From: Anaeromyxobacter sp. Fw109-5
Lineage (GTDB): Bacteria > Myxococcota > Myxococcia > Myxococcales > Anaeromyxobacteraceae
Assembly: GCF_000017505.1 (NCBI RefSeq)
Contig: NC_009675.1
Location: 1,922,001 to 1,986,000, forward strand
DNA: 64,000 bases
Direction: 5' to 3'
Part shown: positions 40,097 to 47,868 of the stretch, one piece after another
How positions within the stretch are numbered: position 1 is the stretch's first letter
How the letters are laid out: each line of letters begins with the position of its first letter
Notes under the pieces: generated by a model
Told to the model about the DNA's origin: nothing
Seen by the model: only the letters and a program-made list of their open reading frames with translations
Database searches by the model: none
Translations under genes and position numbers: made by a program

Positions 40097-40123
40097 GGGG
40101 CCGGCCCAGACCTGATTGGTGAC
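40097..40123 (+). repeat. Left arm of outer inverted repeat flanking the IS
   Basis: GGGGCCGGCCCAGACCTGAT and the following TGGTGAC match the reverse complement of 41794-41821 (GTGACCGATCAGGTCTGG then GGGGCCGGCC), allowing two or three extra C residues and two mismatches. About 1.7 kb separates the arms. Confidence 0.6.
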
Positions 40124-40238
40124 CAGTCGGGCGGCCGCCGGCGTCCCTGAGCAGCGCCGCAGGGTTGAGGTCCAAGCCGATCCACGACCCGGCGTGCGCA
40201 AGTTCGCACGCTGATCTCACCGAGGGTACGAAGAAAGA

Positions 40239-40270
40239 GCGGCGGGTGATCCTAGCCGATCACCCGCCGC
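40239..40270 (-). terminator. Strong 13-bp hairpin, minus-strand terminator-like
   Basis: GCGGCGGGTGATC (40239-40251) and GATCACCCGCCGC (40258-40270) pair perfectly around CTAGCC. Read on the minus strand it is followed by TCTTTCTTCG, so it looks like a terminator there. No minus-strand gene feeds it now; it may have insulated the IS or be a regulatory hairpin. Confidence 0.55.
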
Positions 40271-40285
40271 GAACGGCCTGTCGCT

Positions 40286-40301
40286 GGGTAGGAGCCCGGC
40301 G
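40286..40301 (+). repeat. Left terminal inverted repeat of the IS
   Basis: Perfect 16-base match (as inverse complement) to 41638-41653. Confidence 0.85.
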
Positions 40302-40338
40302 TGAGCCAACGACCCCGAGATCTTACGGGAGGAGATCG

Positions 40339-41634
40339 GTGAGGGAAAGACGAGTTCGCCGGGTGGCCGGGCTGCTGCGTGCCCGCCTCCCGGAGCTGGA
40401 CCTTGAGGCGGTGCCCGACGTCCGCGCCAGGGAGGGACGCTGGTCGCTGGCGGAGATCCTCACGGGGGTCCTTCTCGGCATCGTGGCCGGGGCGCGGAGC
40501 TTGGCCGAGGCCGAGGAGCTGACCGACGGGATGAGCCCCGCGGCACGCCGGCTCGCCAGCGTGCCACGACGGCTTCCGGACACCACGGCGCGCGACGCGC
40601 TCTGCGCCGTGCCGCTCGACGGGCTTCGCGCGGCGCTGCACCGGCTCGTGCGGGCCGCGTGGCGCCGCAAAGCGCTCACGCCGGTGGACCTGCCGGTCGG
40701 GGTGGTCGCGCTCGACGGCAAGGTCACGGCGTTGCCGACGCTGAACCATCCGCTCATCCAGAACCAGCACCCCGACGTCGGGCTGCCCTACGGCCTCGCC
40801 CGCACGGTCACCTGCGCGCTCGTCTCGGCGCCGGGGCGGCCGTGCATCGACGCGGTCCCGATCCCGGCGGAGACAAACGAGGCGGGTCACTTCCAGCACG
40901 TCCTCGCGGGCCTCGTTGAGACCTACGGCGCGTTGTTCCAGGTGGTGACCTACGACGCGGGCGCGCTGTCCGAAGCCAACGGCGCTGCGGTAGTCGCGGC
41001 GGGCAAGGACTACGTGTTCGCCCTAAAGAACGATCACTTCACGATGGTGAAGCTCGCGACCGAGCTGCTCGACCCGCACGAGATCGCGGCGCGGCGCGAG
41101 GACGTCCTCGACAACGCGACGACGGCAACGCGCGAGATCCAGATCCTCGCCGTGGACCCGAGCCACGGATACGGCGCGGGCAAAGGGCCCGAGGAGTCGG
41201 TCTGGTCGCATGCGAGGACCTTCCTGCGCGTGACCTCGACGGTGCGCCGCTCCGGCGTCGTGATCGAGCGTGACAGTCGGCTCTTCGTGTCGAGCCGAGC
41301 GGCCGACCAGCTCACGCCGGACCAGTGGCTCCAGGTCGTCCGCGCGCACTGGGGTGTCGAGAACAACAACCACCACACGCTCGACACCGCCTTCGCCGAG
41401 GACGAGCGGCCGTGGATCGCCGCCGACGCGAACGGCATGCTGGCGGTGCTCCTGCTCCGCCGCATCGCGTACACGCTGCTCGCGCTCTTCCGGGCGGTGA
41501 CGCTCCGCTCGGACGACCACCGCGCGATGCGCTGGCTCGCCCTGCTGCGCTGGGTGCGCGACGCGCTCATCGTCCTCTCCGCGGAGCACGTCGAGAACCT
41601 GCGTCTTCGCTCGCTCGCCGTCGCCACACGCTGA
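40339..41634 (+). CDS. ISAs1-family-like DDE transposase
   Basis: A 431-residue IS4-type DDE transposase. The N-terminal segment (LPELDLEAVPDVRAREGRWSLAEILTGVLLG) resembles ISAs1 helix repeats. Candidate catalytic residues are the first Asp in VVALDGKVTALP, the second in VVTYDAGALSEANG, and the Glu in the C-terminal WGVENNNHHTLDTAFAEDE motif. The GTG at 40339 has GGAGGAG upstream (40328-40334) and lies inside the IS, so earlier starts are rejected. The frame is intact, so the element could still be active. Confidence 0.85.
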   Translation: MRERRVRRVAGLLRARLPELDLEAVPDVRAREGRWSLAEILTGVLLGIVAGARSLAEAEELTDGMSPAARRLASVPRRLPDTTARDALCAVPLDGLRAALHRLVRAAWRRKALTPVDLPVGVVALDGKVTALPTLNHPLIQNQHPDVGLPYGLARTVTCALVSAPGRPCIDAVPIPAETNEAGHFQHVLAGLVETYGALFQVVTYDAGALSEANGAAVVAAGKDYVFALKNDHFTMVKLATELLDPHEIAARREDVLDNATTATREIQILAVDPSHGYGAGKGPEESVWSHARTFLRVTSTVRRSGVVIERDSRLFVSSRAADQLTPDQWLQVVRAHWGVENNNHHTLDTAFAEDERPWIAADANGMLAVLLLRRIAYTLLALFRAVTLRSDDHRAMRWLALLRWVRDALIVLSAEHVENLRLRSLAVATR

Positions 41635-41637
41635 CAT

Positions 41638-41653
41638 CGCCGGGCTCCTACCC
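41638..41653 (-). repeat. Right terminal inverted repeat of the IS
   Basis: CGCCGGGCTCCTACCC, the exact complement of 40286-40301; it begins three bases after the transposase stop. Confidence 0.85.
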
Positions 41654-41793
41654 GCGGCGAGCGAACATCGAAGGGACCTGAGGGCGGGCGGCGGGCGCGT
41701 CGGCGCCGGCCGGCTGCGGCCGCTGCTTGCCTCGACGTCCAGGCCGACCGCCGGCCCGGCACCCCGGAACGAGAGCCTAACCCTGGGATCGGC

Positions 41794-41821
41794 GTGACCG
41801 ATCAGGTCTGGGGGGCCGGCC
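41794..41821 (-). repeat. Right arm of outer inverted repeat
   Basis: Complements 40097-40123 over about 25 bases with small indels; see the left arm. Confidence 0.6.
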
Positions 41822-41869
41822 GCGCTGGGCGCGGGGGCGTCAGAGCGGGCGGTTAGCTTGCCCGCGCCC

Positions 41870-42397
41870 ATGCCTGCAGACACCCCCGCCCGCTACCTCG
41901 CCTTCGCCGACGGTTCCTCGCTCTCGAACCCCGGCGGTCCCGGCGGGACCGGCTTCGTGGTGGTGGACCGGGCGCGGCCCGCGCTGCGCTTCGGCGCGAC
42001 CCGCTGGGTGACCGACGGGACCTACGCCGTCACGAACAACCGCATGGAGCTGCGCGCCGTCCTGGAGGCGCTCGACGGCCTGCCGGAGGGCGAGGCCGTG
42101 GACGTCGTGTCGGACTCGCGCTACGTGGTGGACGCGCTGTCGAAGTGGATCCACGGCTGGCGGAAGAAGGGCTGGAGGACCGCGGCCGGCGAGCCGGTGC
42201 TGAACCGCGATCTCATCGAGGCGCTCGACGCGCGCGGCCGCGAGCTGCGCGTCCGCTACTCCTGGGTGCGCGGCCACGACGGCCATCCCGTGAACGAGGT
42301 CGTGGACGCCCTCGCTCAGTCCGCGGCCCGGGGCGCGACGGGGCCCTCGGAGGCGAACGTGATCGAGGCGCTGCGCGCCGCGGCGGTGATCGGCTAG
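41870..42397 (+). CDS. rnhA: Ribonuclease HI
   Basis: A 175-residue enzyme that cuts RNA in RNA-DNA hybrids, including R-loops and primers. Catalytic residues are [12 protein letters not shown] (Asp), [13 protein letters not shown] (Glu), [13 protein letters not shown] (Asp) and [19 protein letters not shown] (His and final Asp), so all four are present. The ATG at 41870 is used; an earlier in-frame TTG lacks a ribosome site. It is somewhat longer than E. coli RNase HI (155) through a C-terminal extension. The gene lies downstream of the IS with the outer inverted repeat in between. Confidence 0.95.
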
Positions 42398-42416
42398 ACG
42401 GTCTCTGCCCGGGCCG

Positions 42417-42680
42417 TCACCACGCGGCGAGCCGGCAGTCCTCGCAGGCGTGCATGTAGTGGCCGTAGGGCTTCAGGCAGCGCAGGCACGCGCGCCGGCC
42501 GCAGACGGCGCAGGTGCGCGAGTCCTGCGGTCGCACCGGCTCCTCGCACGAGGCGCAGCGGAGGTCTTCTTCCCGCGGTCGGTCGGGCGCTCCGGGCTCC
42601 ACGCCGCTAAGTTCGCACGCCCCGCCGGCCCGAGCAGCCCCCGGACGGAGGGCGGTCCAGCCCCGCCGGGCGACCCCCAC
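42417..42680 (-). CDS. Small zinc-ribbon-like protein
   Basis: An 87-residue protein whose last ~48 residues hold four Cys pairs: RCASCEEP, RTCAVCGRRACLRCLKPYG and HACEDCRLAAW, consistent with one or two zinc ribbons. The N-terminal half is Arg/Gly/Ala-rich and overlaps the promoter area of pepD, so the true start may be internal (for example near the DLRCASCEE segment). I do not recognise a family and have no functional context. Cys spacing favours a real gene over a chance frame. It is convergent with rnhA (19 bases). Confidence 0.55.
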   Translation of the reverse strand: MGVARRGWTALRPGAARAGGACELSGVEPGAPDRPREEDLRCASCEEPVRPQDSRTCAVCGRRACLRCLKPYGHYMHACEDCRLAAW

Positions 42681-42746
42681 CGCCGAGCGCCGGAACCGCT
42701 CGTGTTACCCTGCGCGCCCATTTCCAACCGGCACCGGAGGCCCATC

Positions 42747-44195
42747 GTGAGCGATCTCCTGAACGACCTCGAGCCCAGGCTCCTCTGGCGGTACTTCCTC
42801 GAGCTCTCCCGGATCCCGCGCGGCTCGAAGCGCGAGGCGGAGGCGGCCCGCTGGGTCGCGGACCAGGGCCGCGCGCTCGGCTGCGAGGTCCTGACCGACG
42901 CGCTCGGGAACGTGCTCATCCGCAAGCCCGGCACGAAGGGGCGCGAGGATCGCCCCGGCGTGTGCCTGCAGGGCCACGTCGACATGGTCTGCGAGAAGAA
43001 CGAGGGGACGGCGCACGACTTCGCGCGCGATCCCATCGCCGTCCACCGGGAAGGAGACGTGGTCCGGGCGCGCGGGACGACGCTCGGCGCGGACAACGGC
43101 ATCGGCGTCGCCGCCGGCCTCGCCGTGCTCGCGAGCCAGGACGTGCGCCACGGGCCGGTGGAGGTGCTCGTCACGATCGACGAGGAGACCGGGCTGACGG
43201 GCGCGAAGGGGCTCGCGCCCGGCTGGTTCCGCTCGCCCTTCCTCCTCAACCTCGACAGCGAGGAGGAGGGCGAGCTCACCATCGGGTGCGCCGGCGGCGT
43301 GGACACGGTCGCGACGCGCCGGGTCTCGTTCGCCGCGCCGGCGCCGGGCACCGTCGCGCTGCGCCTCAAGGTCTCGGGCCTCAAGGGAGGCCACTCCGGC
43401 ATCGACATCTCGGCCGGGCGCGGAAACTCGCTCCGCATCCTGGCCCAGGTGCTCGATGCGCTCGTCGCGCGGCACGGCGTCGCCATCGCGGCGGTGAACG
43501 GCGGCAACAAGCGCAACGCCATCCCCCGCGAGGCCTCCGCGATGCTGCGCGTCGAGGCCGGGCGCGAGGGGGCGCTGCGCGAGGACGTGGCGCGGCTCGC
43601 GCGCGAGTGGCGCGCGGCGCTCGGCGCCTTCGACCCGAACCTCGCCATCGACGTCGAGCCGGGCGCGGCCGACCGTGTGCTGGCCCCCGCCGACGCGCAG
43701 GCGGTCGTGGGCCTGCTCCTCGCGGGGCCGCACGGGGTGGAGGCGATGAGCCCGGACATCGCCGGCCTCGTCCAGACCTCGACGAACCTCGGGCTCGCGC
43801 AGACGCAGGACGACGCGGTGCTCGTCACCTTCCTCACCCGGAGCGCGATCGACGCCTCCCGGCAGGCGCTCGCGGCGCGCATCGCGGCGACCTGCGCGCT
43901 CGCGGGCTTCGACGCGCGCCAGGAGGGCGGCTACCCCGGCTGGAAGCCCGAGCCCGGCTCCTCGCTCGTGAGGCTCGTGGACCGGGTGCACGCGGAGGTC
44001 TTCGGCAAGCCGATGGTGGTGAAGGCGATCCACGCCGGCCTCGAGTGCGGCCTCATCGGCGAGAAGTACCCCGGGGTCGAGATGGCCTCCATCGGCCCGG
44101 ACATCAAGGACGCCCACACGCCCGACGAGCACGCCAGCATCTCCTCCGTCGCGGCGTTCTGGCGGCTCCTCGTGGCGGTGCTCGAGCGCGTCTGA
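42747..44195 (+). CDS. pepD: Aminoacyl-histidine dipeptidase (carnosinase), M20/PepD family
   Basis: A 482-residue metallopeptidase, length as E. coli PepD (485). Metal and catalytic sites are LQGHVDMVCEK (His/Asp), TLGADNGIGVAAGLAVL (bridging Asp) and VTIDEETGLTGAKGL (Glu pair), with LLNLDSEEEGELTIGCAGG completing the pocket. Substrate is usually Xaa-His dipeptides and other unblocked dipeptides. The GTG at 42747 follows CCGGAGG. The dimer domain (about 200-375) contains SGLKGGHSGIDISAGRGNS. It lies alone, with the membrane-anchored AsmA-like gene 119 bases downstream. Confidence 0.94.
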   Translation: MSDLLNDLEPRLLWRYFLELSRIPRGSKREAEAARWVADQGRALGCEVLTDALGNVLIRKPGTKGREDRPGVCLQGHVDMVCEKNEGTAHDFARDPIAVHREGDVVRARGTTLGADNGIGVAAGLAVLASQDVRHGPVEVLVTIDEETGLTGAKGLAPGWFRSPFLLNLDSEEEGELTIGCAGGVDTVATRRVSFAAPAPGTVALRLKVSGLKGGHSGIDISAGRGNSLRILAQVLDALVARHGVAIAAVNGGNKRNAIPREASAMLRVEAGREGALREDVARLAREWRAALGAFDPNLAIDVEPGAADRVLAPADAQAVVGLLLAGPHGVEAMSPDIAGLVQTSTNLGLAQTQDDAVLVTFLTRSAIDASRQALAARIAATCALAGFDARQEGGYPGWKPEPGSSLVRLVDRVHAEVFGKPMVVKAIHAGLECGLIGEKYPGVEMASIGPDIKDAHTPDEHASISSVAAFWRLLVAVLERV

Positions 44196-44314
44196 TCGAG
44201 GCGGCCTCGCCCCGCGCGCGCCCCGCGCGGCGAGCGGGCGTGCCCCCGGGCACCGGCCGGCGGCCGCGGCCCTCGCGCATGCGCGCGCCGTGGGGCAGGC
44301 CCTAGGTTCTCGAC

Positions 44315-45469
44315 ATGCGCCGCGGTCCGAAGCGCCTCCTCGTCGCGCTCGGCGTCCTCGCGCTGCTGCTCGTCGCGGCGCGCGCGGCGCTGGATCCGCT
44401 CGTCACCTGGCGGACGCGGAAGGTCCTCGCCGGGATGGAGGGCATGCGCGGGCGCTTCCAGGACGTGGAGGTGAGCGTCCACGACCTCTCCTACGCGATC
44501 ACCGGGCTTCGCATCGAGAAGCTGGGCCCCGAGGGCGAGGCGCTGCCGTACTTCCAGGTGGAGCGCGCCCGGTTCGGCCTGTACTTCAAGGAGCTCCTGG
44601 GCGGGCACGTGGTCGCGGCGGTCGATCTCGAGGCACCCAAGCTCACGCTCGTCAGCGCGAAGGCGCCGTCGAGGGAGCAGGGAGTCGAGGAGGCGCCGGA
44701 GGTCGGGCGCGGGCTCGAGGAGCTGACGCCGTTCCTGCTCGACCGGCTGCAGGTGAAGGACGGCGAGCTGCTCTGGGTGGACGAGTCGGAGCCGGAGAAG
44801 CCGGAGCTCTGGCTGCACCGGCTCGAGGGGACGCTGGAGAACTTCGCGACGCGCAAGGCGCTCGCGAAGAACGAGCCGACGGTGCTGGCCGCGCGCGGGG
44901 TGCTGCAGCGCTCCGGGGCGGTCTCGGTGTTCGCCACGGCCGATCCCCTCGCGAAGAAGCTCACCTTCGCGGGCCAGGGTCGGCTCGAGGGGCTGAAGCT
45001 CGCCGAGCTCGCGACGCTGGTGGGCTCGAAGGCCGGGATCGCGCCGGATCGGGGCGAGCTGGACATGTCGGTGCGGTTCCGCGCCGAGGACGGCCGCATC
45101 TCGGGAGGCGTCCGCCCGATCGTGAAGGACGGGGGGATGCGGCCCGCGAAGGACGGGCTGGGCGCGAAGCTCAAGGCGCTCCTCGCGGACGCCTCGCTGG
45201 AGCTCTTCAGCGACGACGTCGCCGGGCGCGACGCCGTGGCGACCACCATTCCGCTCGAGGGCACCGTCCACGACCCGAAGGCGCAGGCGGTGCCCACCGT
45301 GCTCGGGATCCTGCGGAACGCCTTCGTGCGGGGGCTGCAGGACGGGCTCTCGGGGCTCCCGCCGCCGAAGGCGAGGGAGAAGGAGGGCGTCCTGAAGCAG
45401 GCCCGCCGCGCGCTGTCGCCCAAACGCGAGGCGCAGCCGCGGGCGCAGCCGGAAGGGAAGGGCGAGTGA
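44315..45469 (+). CDS. AsmA/DUF748-like envelope protein
   Basis: A 384-residue protein with one N-terminal helix (RLLVALGVLALLLVAARAAL) followed by beta-rich sequence typical of AsmA/TAM-like proteins (DVEVSVHDLSYAITGLRIEKL, PYFQVERARFGLYFKELLGGHVVAAVDLEAPKLTLV, LLDRLQVKDGELLWVDESEP, LTFAGQGRLEGLKLAELA, DMSVRFRAEDGRISGG). DUF748 and AsmA repeats bridge the envelope and are linked to lipid trafficking. A basic Lys/Arg/Pro tail closes it. The GTG of the next lipoprotein overlaps its stop by four bases. The family assignment rests on architecture and is moderate. Confidence 0.75.
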   Translation: MRRGPKRLLVALGVLALLLVAARAALDPLVTWRTRKVLAGMEGMRGRFQDVEVSVHDLSYAITGLRIEKLGPEGEALPYFQVERARFGLYFKELLGGHVVAAVDLEAPKLTLVSAKAPSREQGVEEAPEVGRGLEELTPFLLDRLQVKDGELLWVDESEPEKPELWLHRLEGTLENFATRKALAKNEPTVLAARGVLQRSGAVSVFATADPLAKKLTFAGQGRLEGLKLAELATLVGSKAGIAPDRGELDMSVRFRAEDGRISGGVRPIVKDGGMRPAKDGLGAKLKALLADASLELFSDDVAGRDAVATTIPLEGTVHDPKAQAVPTVLGILRNAFVRGLQDGLSGLPPPKAREKEGVLKQARRALSPKREAQPRAQPEGKGE

Positions 45470-45906
45470 CTGCCGGCGTGACGCGGCGCCGGGCCGGGCT
45501 GGCGCTGCTCGGAGCGATGGCGCTCGCGGCGTGCCGTCACCCGCAGCAGACGACGTCCCCGGAGGCCGAGCCGGAGGAGGCGCAGGAGCAGAAGCCCGAG
45601 GCGCCCGACCAGCCGGAGGAGAAGGGGGTGCCGCCGGAGGCGGGCCGGCCGCGCATCCCCGCGAGCCCGGAGGCGCTCCTCGCGCCGGGGGCGGTGAAGG
45701 ACCTCCAGCGCGCCCTCACCGACCGCGGCCTCCTCGGCACCCATCGGGCGGGGGAGCTCGACGACGCGACCTCCCGCGCCATCCGCCGCTTCCAGGAGTC
45801 GGAGCAGCTCGCCGCGACGGGCTTCCCCGACCGCGAGACGCTGCAGCGGCTCGGCCTCGATCCCGATCGCGCCTACGGGCGCGAGGGCGGGGGCGAGGGT
45901 GACTGA
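45466..45906 (+). CDS. Lipoprotein with peptidoglycan-binding domain
   Basis: A 146-residue lipoprotein. The hydrophobic signal ends GAMALAAC (Cys near residue 23). A Pro/Glu/Gln-rich spacer (about 28-68) reaches residues 75-135, a PG_binding_1 domain (AVKDLQRALTDRGLLG, ELDDATSRAIRRFQESEQLAATGFPDRETLQRLGL) that holds to the cell wall. The GTG at 45466 overlaps the upstream stop; a later in-frame GTG at 45478 is possible. It therefore links the outer membrane or lipoprotein layer to peptidoglycan. It is co-translated with the AsmA-like gene. Confidence 0.87.
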   Translation: MTAGVTRRRAGLALLGAMALAACRHPQQTTSPEAEPEEAQEQKPEAPDQPEEKGVPPEAGRPRIPASPEALLAPGAVKDLQRALTDRGLLGTHRAGELDDATSRAIRRFQESEQLAATGFPDRETLQRLGLDPDRAYGREGGGEGD

Positions 45907-46013
45907 ACCGAGCGGCCGCCCGCGCTAGACTGGAATCCCACGAGCGCGCAGGGGAGGCGGCCATCGAGTTCTTCCTGGATCGCGGGAACCCGCTTCACTG
46001 GATCGCCGCCGCG

Positions 46014-46199
46014 GTGCTGCTCGCGTCGGGGGTCGCCTGTGCCTGGCTGGGCGTGCGCGATGGGTTCATCCGCCGGACCATGAGGACGACCTCCGGCGTA
46101 TTGACCGGCGGCAAGGCCGTGACCGCCGGGGTCCTCTACGTCGCGACCGGCGTCGCCGGCATCTGGGGCGCGGTCCAGTTCCTGCTGCGCGCGCGCTGA
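46014..46199 (+). CDS. Small membrane protein (possibly longer, with a noncanonical start)
   Basis: A 61-residue protein when the first conventional start (GTG 46014) is used. It then starts inside a hydrophobic helix: LLASGVACAWLGVRDGFI, then MRTTSGVLTGGKAVTAGVLYVATGVAGIWGAVQFLLRAR. An in-frame reading begins earlier (IEFFLDRGNPLHWIAAAV) with a good GGGGAGG site at 45951-45957 followed by ATC at 45963, but no ATG/GTG/TTG before the preceding stop. Two helices are predicted. Function is unknown; it lies between the PG-binding lipoprotein and an 84-residue hypothetical. Confidence 0.55.
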   Translation: MLLASGVACAWLGVRDGFIRRTMRTTSGVLTGGKAVTAGVLYVATGVAGIWGAVQFLLRAR

Positions 46200-46287
46200 C
46201 GCGCGTCCCCGGTTCGGTCGAACACAAGCAGGACGTCTCCTCGGAGCCACGACCGCTGCTAGGTTGGGCGAGCACGCGGAGGTGAAC

Positions 46288-46542
46288 ATGGCCCTGTTGC
46301 CGACCGCCCCGGAGCCGGACTGCTGGCAGCTCGTGGGGGAGGACGACGCGTCGACGCCGCCGACCGTCGCCCGGGTGCTGAACACCGTGGGGACCCGCCG
46401 GGAGTGGCGCCGCGCCGGGTTCCCGATCCTCTTCGACGAAGGGGGGGAGGTGAAGCACGTGCTGCGCTGCGGCCGGCTCTACCGCTTCCAGCTCGTCGAC
46501 GAGGCGCGCGCGTCTGCGCTCCCGCACTGCGCGCCGCTCTAG
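46288..46542 (+). CDS. Hypothetical protein, 84 residues
   Basis: A compact soluble protein with mixed charges: PDCWQLVGEDDASTPPTVARVLNTVGTRREWRRAGFPILF and VKHVLRCGRLYRFQLVDEARAS. The ATG at 46288 follows GGAGG (46278-46282), so this start is well supported; an earlier in-frame TTG is not needed. No motif or family is recognised. It has three cysteines with no metal-binding spacing. It is close to and convergent with the FKBP gene. Confidence 0.55.
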   Translation: MALLPTAPEPDCWQLVGEDDASTPPTVARVLNTVGTRREWRRAGFPILFDEGGEVKHVLRCGRLYRFQLVDEARASALPHCAPL

Positions 46543-46609
46543 CCTCTGCTCGCCGGCGTCCGGGTCGCGGAGCGGCGGCGGAGCCCGCCGTGGCAGGTCC
46601 GGCCGCGCG

Positions 46610-46933
46610 TCAATAGACGGCGAGCAGCTCGACCTCGAACACGAGGGTGGCGTTCGGCGGGATCGCCGGGGGCGCGCCGCGGGCCCCGTAGCCGAGCTCG
46701 GGAGGCAGCGTGAGCTTGCGCTTGCCGCCGACGCGCATCCCGGCGACGCCGCGATCCCAGCCTTCGATCACCTCGCCGGCGCCCAGCCGGAACGAGAACG
46801 GCTCCCCGCCCACCGACGAGTCGAACTGGGTCCCGTCGGTCAGCCAGCCCGTGTAGTGCACCTGCACGGTCTTGCCGCGCTCCGCCTCCAGGCCCTTCCC
46901 CTTCACCAGCTCCTCGATCTTGGGCTTCGCCAT
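46610..46933 (-). CDS. FKBP-type peptidyl-prolyl cis-trans isomerase
   Basis: A 107-residue, single-domain FKBP. Active-site and fold markers are [74 protein letters not shown], as in human FKBP12. It accelerates proline isomerisation during folding and is inhibited by FK506 in typical members. It has no signal peptide, so it is cytosolic. The ATG at 46933 precedes the conserved fold. A ferritin-like gene lies upstream on the same strand, 191 bases away. Confidence 0.95.
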   Translation of the reverse strand: MAKPKIEELVKGKGLEAERGKTVQVHYTGWLTDGTQFDSSVGGEPFSFRLGAGEVIEGWDRGVAGMRVGGKRKLTLPPELGYGARGAPPAIPPNATLVFEVELLAVY

Positions 46934-47124
46934 CCGGTCGTCCTCCCGAGGGGCTGCGAGATAGCAGGAAGCGCCGGCGAGCGCGACACCGTTCGACGAC
47001 GTCACCGTTTCCGAGCCGCGGTCCCTCGGCCCATTCTCCTCCGACACGGCACCTCCGCCGCCGCGGCCGCGGGACCTCCCGCCGCCCCCGGCGGACGTCC
47101 TGCGCAGTGCTCGTCCCGGTTCCC

Positions 47125-47652
47125 TCAGTTCCCCGGATCCGACCCCGGCTCGTCCGCCTCGTCCTCCTCGACGTCCGGCCCCGGCGGCAGCTTCTCGAGC
47201 CGGGCGCGCACGAGCTCCTGGTGCTTCCGCTCCTCGCCTCGCAGCTCCTCGAAGAGCGCCCGCACCTCCGCGTCCTTCACGTGGGGCAGCGCCGACGAGA
47301 AGAACTCGAACGCCTTCTCCTCCGACGAGAGCGCCACCTCGAGCGCCTGGCGAGCCGACATGAACACCCGCGGCTTGCCCGGATCGGGCGCCTCCACGTC
47401 GTACAGCTGCTCGCGCGACACGCGGCTGGGCGCGTCGCCGAACCGGGCGCGGCGCCGCTCGGCGAGCTCGGCGCCGTGGCGCGTCTCGTACGAGGCCATG
47501 AGCCGGAACATGTCCGAGGCGTCGCCTGCGTAGCGACCTCCCACGACGCGGGTGAACTCCTGGTACCGGTCGCGAGCCTCCTCCTCGATCAGGATCGCGA
47601 GGTCGAGCGCGTCCTGCAGCGTGAGCGAGGCGTAGTCCAGCGCAGCGGTCAT
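47125..47652 (-). CDS. Ferritin-like/rubrerythrin-type diiron protein
   Basis: A 175-residue four-helix protein of the ferritin-like family. Helix A carries [14 protein letters not shown] (Glu ligands), helix [17 protein letters not shown] (ExxH), helix [17 protein letters not shown] and helix [24 protein letters not shown] (Glu, ExxH). All helices keep acidic ligands. Two ExxH motifs indicate a complete diiron site, as in rubrerythrin, but there is no rubredoxin-type CxxC tail. It probably handles peroxide or iron. The acidic C-terminus ([10 protein letters not shown]) has no clear role. Confidence 0.88.
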   Translation of the reverse strand: MTAALDYASLTLQDALDLAILIEEEARDRYQEFTRVVGGRYAGDASDMFRLMASYETRHGAELAERRRARFGDAPSRVSREQLYDVEAPDPGKPRVFMSARQALEVALSSEEKAFEFFSSALPHVKDAEVRALFEELRGEERKHQELVRARLEKLPPGPDVEEDEADEPGSDPGN

Positions 47653-47868
47653 CGTTCCTCCGGGTGCGGCGCGGCGCGCCGGGACAGCGGGGTCCTGGGA
47701 CGTCTCACTTACGCCGCACCTGCGGCTCGCGCACGCCCGGACGCGGGCTCCGTGAGGGGGACTGTCCGTCCTGGCTTCAGGAGCGCAGCCTTGCCGTGGC
47801 TCGCGCGGGGGAGGCGGACGTGCAGGCGACGCACGTCCGGCCGCGGCCGCCGGGCCGGGGGCAAGCCG

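Larger units (their letters stand above)
39974..40338. other. 365-bp palindrome-rich gap leading to the insertion sequence
   Basis: It contains REP-like copy C (39984-40060), the left arm of a ~25-bp inverted repeat (40097-40123, partner 41794-41821), a 13-bp perfect hairpin (40239-40270), the left IS terminal repeat (40286-40301) and the transposase ribosome site. I see no gene. It appears to be an insertion hot spot. Confidence 0.7.
40286..41653 (+). mobile_element. ISAs1-family-like insertion sequence
   Basis: A 1368-bp element bounded by perfect 16-bp inverted repeats GGGTAGGAGCCCGGCG (40286-40301) and its complement (41638-41653), enclosing a single transposase gene. The flanks (left GCCTGTCGCT, right GCGGCGAGCG) show no target-site duplication, so it may be old, rearranged, or the true ends may lie further out. 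It sits between ybaK and rnhA. Confidence 0.85.

Noticed and set aside
40165-40338. Longer N-terminus of the transposase
   Set aside because: It would begin outside the IS terminal repeat and include the 13-bp hairpin; GTG 40339 has a good ribosome site.
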